Part shown: piece after piece, positions 13,632-18,828 of the stretch | Layout: every line of letters begins with the position of its first letter | Numbering within the stretch: position 1 is the first letter of the stretch | From: a virus | DNA length: 25,687 bases | Virus record (IMG/VR): IMGVR_UViG_3300028392_000269 | Coordinates: 1-25,687 of that record | Strand: one strand, 5' to 3' | The notes under the pieces: model-generated | The model's database searches: none | Told to the model about the DNA's origin: nothing | The model's input: only the letters and a program-made list of their open reading frames with translations | Made by a program: the position numbers and the translations under genes

Positions 13632-14309
13632 TTAGCACATCACGGCTACGGCGAACTGGTCTGCCTTAGCCTTCTGGTCTGCTAGGTCTGCGCTTGATGG
13701 ATATTGGGTCTTGCCTAGTGCGATTTGGGTGTCCCATGGACCTGTGGTGTTGATTGCCCAAGCCTCGTAGCGGAAGTCAGATTCGCTGCTCCAGCGGTGA
13801 GCGGTGACGCGGTAGACGAAGCCGTTAGTAACTTCGACTTCGGCTTCGAGTACGCGAATGCCTTGGGCTGCGTAGCCCTTGAAGATTTCGATGGCTTCAA
13901 CCTTGCGTAGGGCTTCGGCATCGCGCTCTGCGTCAATCTGGGCTTGGATGCGTGCGGTCTCGTCTGCGTCCCACTGGTTGAAGCCTTCACGTGCTACACG
14001 TACGGTGAGTGAGCGGTTCGTGCCGACTAGCAGTAGGTCCATCTGTGCGTACGGCGTACGACCGTTTTTGCGTGTGTTGCGCTTGACGCTCTCGAATTCG
14101 ACGCCAGCCGCTGCCTTGATAGCCTCAAGGAACTTCGCGCCGTCTGCGGTCTTAGGGTCGAAGATTGACGCTGGAAGTTCTACGGTCCAGTTCTCGTTGG
14201 TACGGGTGATGACTCGGAGTGAGCCGAGAGTGTTGTAGTCGATGCCAATGTTGATGTCGATGTCGAAGGTGGTCTCGCCGATTGTTACGGTTGCGGTGTT
14301 CTTGTTCAT
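13632..14309 (-). CDS. Unknown phage protein (225 aa) under promoter B
   Basis: The product begins MNKNTATVTIGETTFDIDINIG. The N-terminal half looks like beta strands (T-A-T-V-T-I-G-E-T-T-F-D-I-D). The middle is a charged helix (A-R-I-Q-A-Q-I-D-A-E-R-D-A-E-A-L-R-K-V-E-A-I-E). A further beta-rich segment follows (V-E-V-T-N-G-F-V-Y-R-V-T-A-H-R-W). It has no membrane segment, signal peptide or catalytic motif I recognise. It shares promoter, leader hairpin and AAGGAGAG site with the genes at 3347-3967 and 17094-17390. Confidence 0.7.
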   Translation of the reverse strand: MNKNTATVTIGETTFDIDINIGIDYNTLGSLRVITRTNENWTVELPASIFDPKTADGAKFLEAIKAAAGVEFESVKRNTRKNGRTPYAQMDLLLVGTNRSLTVRVAREGFNQWDADETARIQAQIDAERDAEALRKVEAIEIFKGYAAQGIRVLEAEVEVTNGFVYRVTAHRWSSESDFRYEAWAINTTGPWDTQIALGKTQYPSSADLADQKAKADQFAVAVMC

Positions 14310-14327
14310 TTGGTTCTCTCCTTGTTA

Positions 14328-14344
14328 GGGGGCGTTTTGCCCTT
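14328..14344 (-). promoter_or_regulatory. 5' leader hairpin downstream of promoter B
   Basis: GGGC (14330-14333) and GCCC (14339-14342) close a 5-base loop, with two more G-U pairs possible. Given a -10 at 14353-14358 the stem falls at the 5' end of the transcript, as at promoters A and C. Confidence 0.55.
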
Positions 14345-14352
14345 ATAGGACT

Positions 14353-14382
14353 ATCCAACCATATGGGTTGCCAGTCTGTCAA
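14353..14382 (-). promoter_or_regulatory. Promoter B (repeated promoter family)
   Basis: On the minus strand: -35 TTGACA (14377-14382), 18-base spacer with TGGCAA and ATATGG, and -10 TTGGAT (14353-14358) with TG-N. The -35 overlaps the purB stop codon, the same placement as promoter A over the RuvC-like stop. The -10 is the weakest of the three close copies. Confidence 0.7.
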
Positions 14383-15662
14383 ATCAAATCCCTTAGGGCG
14401 GTCCTCAGCGTGTCGCCAAGGTCCGAAAGCCCGTCCACGGACGCCGACATTGAGAATACGTCGTCGAAGTCCACGAAGGTATCTGGGAACGCCGTAGGAA
14501 GCGTCCTGCGCACTTCGCGCTCCAAATCCCCCAAAAGGGCTTTCCGTGCCGTCTCGTGGACGTACGCGTGCGCGTCCTTCCGAGACACCCCAGCCTTCAT
14601 CAAAGCAGCCAGAACTCTGTGGCTGTAGACGTCCGTATTCGACCGAACATTCGTATACATGCTGTTAGTCCGAACGTTCAAACCGTTCAACAGGGACGTG
14701 GTGTCGTCCAGTATCGTGTCCGCCACATGGCACAAGTCCACTAACGCCACGCGTTCCACACTCGAATGTGCGATATCACGTTCATGCCACTGCACAATAG
14801 ACGGTTCAATCGCACTGGCGTAACCGCGAGCCAGCCGAGCCAAACCACAGATACGTTCAGCCGTAATCGGATTTCGCTTGTGTGGCATAGAACTCGAACC
14901 GCGCTGTGATTCAGCAAAAGTTTCGTCGACCTCGCGTACGCCACTATGTGCGGATAAACGAATTTCGGTAGCAATAGCCTCGCACACGCTGGTGACATTG
15001 GTGATGCAGTGCGCCCAATGCACAAGACTGTCGCGCATCAAAATCTGACTTGCAACAGGTACTGTCAACAGACCTAGCGATTTAGCCGCTTGAATCTCGA
15101 CATCACGACTGATATCAGCATATGTGCCTGTCGGTCCGCTCAACTTCGCCACCGAAATGTCTTCGAGTGCACCAGTCAACCGCACCAAATTGCGGTCTAA
15201 TGCATACATGAAATCCGCCATTTTGTGACCCCAAGTGTCCACTGTCCCTCGCTGTCCGTGGGTTCTGCCTACACGGTACGTGTTCCAGTGCTTGACTGTA
15301 TGCTGGTGGCAGACGTGTGACAGTTCCAGTGTCTTACGTAGCAGGACGATACTAGCCCGTTGCAGTGCCATTGACTGCGCGGTCTCCACGACGTCGCTGC
15401 TGGTCAGTCCAAGATGCGCGAACTCTGCACCCCAGACGTCTAGAAACGCCACCACATCGTGACGGGTCTCAAGTTCACGCTCTGCCACCTGCTCAGGTGT
15501 GGGGGTTGGGCAGTTCGCTGCTTGTTTCCAAGCACTGTCGGGCAGGACGCCTTCGCTGACTTGTGCACTCAGTACCGCCATCTCTACCGCGACCCACCTT
15601 TCAAGTCGAGCCTCGTCAGACCAGATAGCGGTCATGGCTTCCGATTCGTATCTGCTAATCAT
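14379..15662 (-). CDS. purB: Adenylosuccinate lyase (PurB), phage-encoded
   Basis: This 427-residue lyase is full length for the bacterial family. It has the N-terminal M-I-S-R-Y...M-T-A-I-W-S (1-15), T-R-H-D-V-V-A-F (66-73), L-T-S-S-D-V-V (86-92), G-R-T-H-G-Q (132-137, His135), the mobile catalytic loop with G-S-S-S-M-P-H-K-R-N-P (255-265) and E-R-D-I-A-H-S-S-V-E-R-V (294-305). It removes fumarate from adenylosuccinate, and in Z phages from N6-succino-2-amino-dAMP, giving dZMP. The usual H-A-E-P-T-T after the catalytic THG is R-G-T-V-D-T here, a change beside the active site. It starts within an ATGA overlap with the gene upstream, and promoter B begins at its stop. Its A/T skew differs from its left neighbour. 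Confidence 0.93.
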   Translation of the reverse strand: MISRYESEAMTAIWSDEARLERWVAVEMAVLSAQVSEGVLPDSAWKQAANCPTPTPEQVAERELETRHDVVAFLDVWGAEFAHLGLTSSDVVETAQSMALQRASIVLLRKTLELSHVCHQHTVKHWNTYRVGRTHGQRGTVDTWGHKMADFMYALDRNLVRLTGALEDISVAKLSGPTGTYADISRDVEIQAAKSLGLLTVPVASQILMRDSLVHWAHCITNVTSVCEAIATEIRLSAHSGVREVDETFAESQRGSSSMPHKRNPITAERICGLARLARGYASAIEPSIVQWHERDIAHSSVERVALVDLCHVADTILDDTTSLLNGLNVRTNSMYTNVRSNTDVYSHRVLAALMKAGVSRKDAHAYVHETARKALLGDLEREVRRTLPTAFPDTFVDFDDVFSMSASVDGLSDLGDTLRTALRDLI

Positions 15663-15844
15663 GGTCGTGTCCTGTTCGCTAGTGGGTCGAATCCGAATTT
15701 GGCTACCAACTCGTCGTAGATAGGGGTCGGTTGGTCGTGGTGTGGTGGTAGGTCCAGCGGCTCGAATTTTGCTACTAAACGGTTGAACACTTTGGTGATG
15801 TGCTTGAACTCTCGTTCGTAGCCTTTAACTAGAAACGTTCGCAT
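15659..15844 (-). CDS. Small unknown protein (61 aa) upstream of purB
   Basis: The product begins MRTFLVKGYEREFKHITKVFN and ends PLANRTRP. It looks like a basic helix followed by a Pro-rich turn (D-L-P-P-H-H-D-Q-P-T-P). No Cys, no membrane segment and no known motif are present. It overlaps the upstream gene by 16 bases and the purB start by 4, so it is translated as part of the same unit. Function unknown. Confidence 0.6.
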   Translation of the reverse strand: MRTFLVKGYEREFKHITKVFNRLVAKFEPLDLPPHHDQPTPIYDELVAKFGFDPLANRTRP

Positions 15845-16122
15845 GGCTTCCCACTTTCCTTGATTACTGTCGCCACGATAGCGCGGTGTCGTGCTGTGGT
15901 ATTAGTATTTGCGTAGCCCGTGATGTGCCACACTTCGGTCTCAGAGTCGTACCGTGCGATGACGGTCTGGTAAGACCAAACGTTGTAGAACCGCCCGTTG
16001 TCGGACCAATACGCTGAGGTGGTGCTGTGCTTGTACGGCATATGCAGTTCGATTGCTCGTTTGACGCGGTCGTAGTTGGTCGCGATTACGACCCCGTTCT
16101 TATCCAAAATCTTGCGTGACAT
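15829..16122 (-). CDS. Unknown phage protein (97 aa)
   Basis: The product begins MSRKILDKNGVVIATNYDRVKRAIE. Aromatic residues are frequent (Y-W-S-D-N-G-R-F-Y-N-V-W-S-Y), in alternating strands that suggest a small beta-rich fold. A strong GGAGGG site lies about 9 bases before the ATG at 16122. It lies directly after an HTH gene and before the small purB-linked gene, so it is part of the purB operon. No family is recognised. Confidence 0.65.
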   Translation of the reverse strand: MSRKILDKNGVVIATNYDRVKRAIELHMPYKHSTTSAYWSDNGRFYNVWSYQTVIARYDSETEVWHITGYANTNTTARHRAIVATVIKESGKPCERF

Positions 16123-16136
16123 AGTGGTTGTCCCTC

Positions 16137-16373
16137 CTAGAACTTGTATTTCGGGCTGATGATTTCCAACGCCACTAGAATCTCATGGGGGGTACTGTCC
16201 AAAGCCTTGCACAGAGGCGGTAGTACGGCGATACTTGGTCGGGTTTCAAGCGTGAAGTACCGCCAGAGGTTGCCTCGGTTGATGCCGATTGCGACCGCCA
16301 CCTGCTCAAGTGAGGTGTAGCCTAGTTCGTTCATGCGATTGCGTAGGAATTTCATTCCTGTTTGGGTCTTCAT
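16137..16373 (-). CDS. XRE-type helix-turn-helix DNA-binding protein (78 aa)
   Basis: The product begins MKTQTGMKFLRNRMNELGY. The helix-turn-helix is about residues 19-45 (T-S-L-E-Q-V-A-V-A-I-G-I-N-R-G-N-L-W-R-Y-F), followed by a capping helix (I-A-V-L-P-P-L-C-K-A-L-D). Proteins of this size act as Cro- or repressor-like transcription factors. The ATG at 16373 is chosen for its AAGGAGA site; an in-frame ATG at 16400 lies in the leader. It is the first gene before purB in this unit, so it may control purB and nearby promoters (inference). A second HTH protein is at 17567-17803. Confidence 0.8.
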   Translation of the reverse strand: MKTQTGMKFLRNRMNELGYTSLEQVAVAIGINRGNLWRYFTLETRPSIAVLPPLCKALDSTPHEILVALEIISPKYKF

Positions 16374-16407
16374 GGTATCTCCTTCTGTGACCTGTCTCAT
16401 CGGTGCT

Positions 16408-16440
16408 GGGCGGTCAGCCCCAACAGACGCCCGAGGGCGT
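16408..16440 (-). other. Tandem hairpins in the leader of the 16137-16373 gene
   Basis: Two stems lie side by side. GGGC/GCCC (16408-16411, 16417-16420) has a 5-base loop. ACGCCC/GGGCGT (16427-16432, 16435-16440) has only 2 bases between its arms. The first resembles the leader hairpins of promoters A to C. No promoter of that family was found here, and no U-run follows. Confidence 0.5.
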
Positions 16441-16445
16441 TTCGA

Positions 16446-16577
16446 CTAGTGCGTTTCTAACCAGCCTACGAAACCTAGAACTAGGATTACGACGGCAATT
16501 CCGATTATGGTCTCGACGATGCTCTTGAATTTAAATCCGCGAGCGGTCCACGGTGCGTTATTCCAGCGTTCAAACAT
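16446..16577 (-). CDS. Single-pass membrane protein (43 aa), unknown
   Basis: The product begins MFERWNNAPWTARGFKFKS, then has one hydrophobic segment (I-V-E-T-I-I-G-I-A-V-V-I-L-V-L-G-F-V-G-W-L). The basic N-terminal side predicts a cytoplasmic N-terminus. GGAGG lies about 8 bases before the ATG at 16577; the frame upstream to 16682 is shadow sequence. Small early membrane proteins of phages may alter superinfection or host membrane enzymes, but nothing here shows that. Confidence 0.65.
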   Translation of the reverse strand: MFERWNNAPWTARGFKFKSIVETIIGIAVVILVLGFVGWLETH

Positions 16578-16579
16578 GA

Positions 16580-16786
16580 TTAGACCTCCGTTTTGGTGAG
16601 CAGGGCTTTGACTTGGGCGTGCACGTCGGACGTGATAGACGAGATGTCTGCTGCATCGTAGCCGACACCCATATCGCTCCAAAGTGTGCCGTAAGTGCTG
16701 TAGCCTGTCGCGTTATTGGTCAACTTGACGGACGGGCGACCGTAACGGGTCGTGACTTCAAAGGTCCAGTCGATTAGTGTGTTCAT
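16580..16786 (-). CDS. Unknown phage protein (68 aa)
   Basis: The product begins MNTLIDWTFEVTTRYGRPSVKLTNN. The first half is beta-rich and polar, and the second half is a helix ending K-A-L-L-T-K-T-E-V. It has a strong AAGGAGAG site and a one-base overlap with the upstream stop (TAATG). No family is recognised. Confidence 0.65.
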   Translation of the reverse strand: MNTLIDWTFEVTTRYGRPSVKLTNNATGYSTYGTLWSDMGVGYDAADISSITSDVHAQVKALLTKTEV

Positions 16787-17091
16787 TACTTACTCTCCTT
16801 GTTGATTCGTACTTGGCTGAATGGGATGCCGTGCTTGTCGGCGTATTCCTTCTTGATTTTGGTAATGGCTAGTGACTTCTCGCGTGCGAGGGCTGTTGTG
16901 TGTAGCAGGTTGATTACGCGTAGGGCTGGCGATGCGATGTCGTCGCAGATGCCGTCCGTGCCGTCAGGGATTGCGCCTGCTTCCCACATCATGTAGAGCC
17001 AGTCGATTACGGTGTCGAGGTCTTCGAGGCTTGGCTTGCCTGCGCCCGTGATGTATTCGTGTGCTAGGTTCTTGATTTCCTCGCTTGTCAT
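16786..17091 (-). CDS. Unknown phage protein (101 aa)
   Basis: The product begins MTSEEIKNLAHEYITGAGKPSLEDL. It looks largely helical, with an acidic middle (G-T-D-G-I-C-D-D-I) and a basic C-terminal helix (A-I-T-K-I-K-K-E-Y-A-D-K). It starts two bases after the stop of the 17094-17390 gene, so it shares promoter C. No family is recognised. Confidence 0.65.
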   Translation of the reverse strand: MTSEEIKNLAHEYITGAGKPSLEDLDTVIDWLYMMWEAGAIPDGTDGICDDIASPALRVINLLHTTALAREKSLAITKIKKEYADKHGIPFSQVRINKESK

Positions 17092-17093
17092 GA

Positions 17094-17390
17094 CTAAGCA
17101 CCAGCCTCTACGCGAGAGGCTTTGATGGCTTTGGCGTGGGCTTTGATTGCCTTCGCGGTTGCGTCGATTCGGGCGCGTGCTTCGGCGTCTGCGTGCGAGA
17201 TTTCGAGATTGACGGTGACGCTGAGTTCAGCGACGGCTGCGATGGCTTTCGCGATAGCGTCGTTATCGATACCTGCTTGAGCGAATGCCCAAGCGACGGC
17301 GTTGAGGGCGGTCTTGGCTGTGATGACGCTTGCATCTGCAGATGAGAGCATGGCGTTGATTGTGGCTTGCGTGGGCTTGGTGGTCTTCAT
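17094..17390 (-). CDS. Ala-rich helical protein (98 aa) under promoter C, unknown
   Basis: The product begins MKTTKPTQATINAMLSSADAS. It is strongly Ala-rich and predicted to be almost all helix (A-K-T-A-L-N-A-V-A-W-A-F; A-I-A-K-A-I-A-A-V-A-E-L; A-T-A-K-A-I-K-A-H-A-K-A-I-K-A). It suggests a coiled coil or helical bundle. The start at 17390 follows GAAGGAGAG; an in-frame ATG at 17456 lies inside the promoter. It shares control elements with the unknown genes at 3347-3967 and 13632-14309. Confidence 0.7.
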   Translation of the reverse strand: MKTTKPTQATINAMLSSADASVITAKTALNAVAWAFAQAGIDNDAIAKAIAAVAELSVTVNLEISHADAEARARIDATAKAIKAHAKAIKASRVEAGA

Positions 17391-17408
17391 TCGAACTCTC
17401 CTTCGATT

Positions 17409-17426
17409 GGGGGCTTTGTTGCCCTC
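17409..17426 (-). promoter_or_regulatory. 5' leader hairpin downstream of promoter C
   Basis: GGGGGC (17409-17414) pairs with GCCCTC (17421-17426), one pair being G-U, around a 6-base loop. Its position relative to the -10 at 17435-17440 matches promoters A and B. Confidence 0.55.
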
Positions 17427-17434
17427 ATACAACA

Positions 17435-17464
17435 AGTCAATCATATCGGTTGCCACCCTGTCAA
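17435..17464 (-). promoter_or_regulatory. Promoter C (repeated promoter family)
   Basis: On the minus strand: -35 TTGACA (17459-17464), 18-base spacer with TGGCAA and ATATGA, and -10 TTGACT (17435-17440) with TG-N. It lies directly downstream of a strong terminator, so it restarts transcription for the genes from 17390 on. Confidence 0.75.
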
Positions 17465-17476
17465 ATAGGGGGGTAC

Positions 17477-17546
17477 AAAAAAGACCCGTCGGCGTGTCTC
17501 AACCAGCAGAAGGAGAGTTGCCGCTGGGAAACGACGCCGACGGGTC
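17477..17546 (-). terminator. Intrinsic terminator with extended stem and anti-Shine-Dalgarno apical loop
   Basis: GACCCGTCGGCGT (17483-17495) and ACGCCGACGGGTC (17534-17546) are perfect 13-base arms. On the minus strand the stem is followed by six U (17477-17482), so it ends transcription of the HTH gene stopping at 17567. Inside, GTCTC/GAAAC (one pair is G-U on the minus strand only) and CCAGC/GCTGG (17503-17507, 17523-17527) extend the stem. The 15-base apical loop (17508-17522) contains AACUCUCCUUC on the minus strand. That is a perfect complement of the GAAGGAGAGTT ribosome-binding site of the next gene. This is an elaborate form for a plain terminator and could be a small RNA 3' end. 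Confidence 0.85.
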
Positions 17547-17566
17547 GGCTTTTGGGAGACTAGACG

Positions 17567-17803
17567 CTACGCGACTAGGCTCGGATTCTCGACAGTGTCG
17601 AAGATATTCTCGCGCAAGAACGAACTGAACGAATTCGGACCGTTCTCATACGCTGATGAAAGGTCGTCCATCTTCAAATCGAACTCATGCGAGATTTTGA
17701 TAAGTGTGCGAACGCTCGGCAGACGGTGACCATTTCTCATACGAGACGCCATCGTGAAATGGCAGCCCACGCGCTCCGCGAACTCTTCATTTGTAACAGC
17801 CAT
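17567..17803 (-). CDS. XRE-type helix-turn-helix protein, repressor/Cro candidate (78 aa)
   Basis: The product begins MAVTNEEFAERVGCHFTMASRMRNGHRLPSVRTLIKISHEF. The helix-turn-helix is about residues 6-27, with L-P-S-V-R-T-L as the next helix. It is close to lambdoid and XRE regulators in length and pattern. It is a one-gene unit with its own promoter (D) and a strong terminator. It sits at the border between the lysis genes and the accessory block. The inverted repeat over the -35 of promoters A to D is a reasonable operator for it (inference). A GAAAGGAG site precedes the ATG. Confidence 0.82.
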   Translation of the reverse strand: MAVTNEEFAERVGCHFTMASRMRNGHRLPSVRTLIKISHEFDLKMDDLSSAYENGPNSFSSFLRENIFDTVENPSLVA

Positions 17804-17828
17804 TAGACCGCTCCTTTCGTTTGAACCA

Positions 17829-17858
17829 AGTCAATCACAGGACTAGCCACCGTGGCAA
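17829..17858 (-). promoter_or_regulatory. Promoter D of the HTH gene
   Basis: On the minus strand: -35 TTGCCA (17853-17858), 18-base spacer starting CGGTGGC and ending CTGTGA, and -10 TTGACT (17829-17834) with TG-N. TTGCCA-N3-TGGCTA is an inverted repeat over the -35 (5 of 6 arm positions). The transcript start would be about 18 bases before the ATG, so there is no room for a leader hairpin, unlike A, B, C and E. Confidence 0.65.
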
Positions 17859-17866
17859 ATTGAGGT

Positions 17867-18079
17867 TTACTTGGTTACCCCATACGCAGAGTCATTCGGA
17901 TTCAACGCACGCAACACAACAGGCAGAAACGCCACCCACACCGCGTGACCAAACTTCACAAAATCAGCATTGCTGGACGGTACACCAGACACCACCAACT
18001 CCGCAAGCAAACAAGTAACCAAAGCGCGAGCATACGTGCCCAACGCCAGACCTAACTTAGTGATTGTATCGTTTGACAT
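17867..18079 (-). CDS. Small membrane protein, holin candidate (70 aa)
   Basis: The product begins MSNDTITKLGLALGTYARALV. Two hydrophobic segments are visible: about residues 8-30 (L-G-L-A-L-G-T-Y-A-R-A-L-V-T-C-L-L-A-E-L-V-V-S) and about 42-59 (F-G-H-A-V-W-V-A-F-L-P-V-V-L). It starts one base after the stop of the M23 endopeptidase gene, and AAAGGAAAC precedes it. Length, topology and position match a phage holin, which opens the membrane so the endolysin reaches the wall. The start at 18079 is chosen over longer shadow sequence. No specific holin family is recognised. Confidence 0.65.
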   Translation of the reverse strand: MSNDTITKLGLALGTYARALVTCLLAELVVSGVPSSNADFVKFGHAVWVAFLPVVLRALNPNDSAYGVTK

Positions 18080-18080
18080 T

Positions 18081-18506
18081 TCAGTTTCCTTTACCCTTGT
18101 AGCGGAAAATCCACTTTGGATTGACGCCCTTACCCACTTGCCAGAACGGAGTAGGCTGTGCCTCGAAATGAAGATGTGAGCCAGTATGCGCGTTGCCCTC
18201 AACACCAACATCGGCGATGTGCTGACCAATCTTCACGATGTCACCAGCCTTCACATAAGACTTCAACACGTGAGCATAAGTGCAGTAGTACGTGCGGAAA
18301 TGGAACTTATGCTTGATAGTAGGCGAGAACTTACCAAGGTTCGGACCTTGCTTGCCTACCGACGTAACAATGCCGTCCGCCACTGCATATACGGGCGTTC
18401 CAATAGGTGCGCCAAAATCAACACCCTGATGCCAGCCCGACATCCACTGATTGCCTTTTACACCATACTCACAAGTCACGTGAGGATTCTTTACTGGATA
18501 TGCCAT
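18081..18506 (-). CDS. M23 (LytM-type) zinc endopeptidase, endolysin
   Basis: This 141-residue protein is a single M23 domain. Metal and catalytic residues are in place: H-Q-G-V-D (His26, Asp30), Y-A-H-V (His79), and H-L-H-F-E (His111, His113). The family cuts peptide cross-bridges in peptidoglycan. No signal peptide or wall-binding domain is visible, so it would need a holin to leave the cell. It is flanked by two membrane proteins, which makes this a lysis cassette. An alternative is a structural tail-associated hydrolase, but stand-alone size and position favour endolysin. Confidence 0.85.
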   Translation of the reverse strand: MAYPVKNPHVTCEYGVKGNQWMSGWHQGVDFGAPIGTPVYAVADGIVTSVGKQGPNLGKFSPTIKHKFHFRTYYCTYAHVLKSYVKAGDIVKIGQHIADVGVEGNAHTGSHLHFEAQPTPFWQVGKGVNPKWIFRYKGKGN

Positions 18507-18508
18507 TT

Positions 18509-18817
18509 CTAGTTCTCCTTAATGTGTTGGTCAAACTTGCCCGTGAGTCGGGCTACCTCGTCACCAATAGACTGCTGACGGGATTCTATTTTGTCTAACT
18601 TGATAGAGATGTTGTTTACCGCTTCGCGCAAACCGCCACCATTAGGACCGAACTGTTTCTCTATGACGTCTAACTTATCACTCATGCGGATAGTCTCGTA
18701 ATGCGCCTCAACCTGCTTACGGTCAATCTTGCGCCACACCCCCCAACCCCCAGCAATAATGGGAAAAACAAGGCTAGCAACTTGTGCAACATTAGCGGCA
18801 ACAGGCAGGTCAGTCAT
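18509..18817 (-). CDS. Membrane-anchored coiled-coil protein, lysis-associated (102 aa)
   Basis: The product begins MTDLPVAANVAQVASLVFPIIAGGWGVWRKIDRK. A single hydrophobic segment (about 9-28) is followed by basic residues and a long heptad-like helix (about 40-95, L-D-V-I-E-K-Q ... I-S-I-K-L-D-K-I-E-S-R-Q-Q-S-I). This layout fits actinophage DUF2746-type proteins and second holin or spanin-like lysis proteins. It sits immediately before the endolysin gene. The functional role is inferred from position. Confidence 0.65.
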   Translation of the reverse strand: MTDLPVAANVAQVASLVFPIIAGGWGVWRKIDRKQVEAHYETIRMSDKLDVIEKQFGPNGGGLREAVNNISIKLDKIESRQQSIGDEVARLTGKFDQHIKEN

Positions 18818-18828
18818 GGTCGAACTTT

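Noticed and set aside
17483-17546. Inverted repeat as a phage attachment site
   Set aside because: The U-run and stem fit a terminator; no integrase or excision gene lies in the window.
17302-17628. Plus-strand protein across the terminator, with AAGGAGAG preceding TTG
   Set aside because: The ribosome-binding site would touch the start codon with no spacing, the frame crosses a promoter and terminator, and no plus-strand gene is seen anywhere else.
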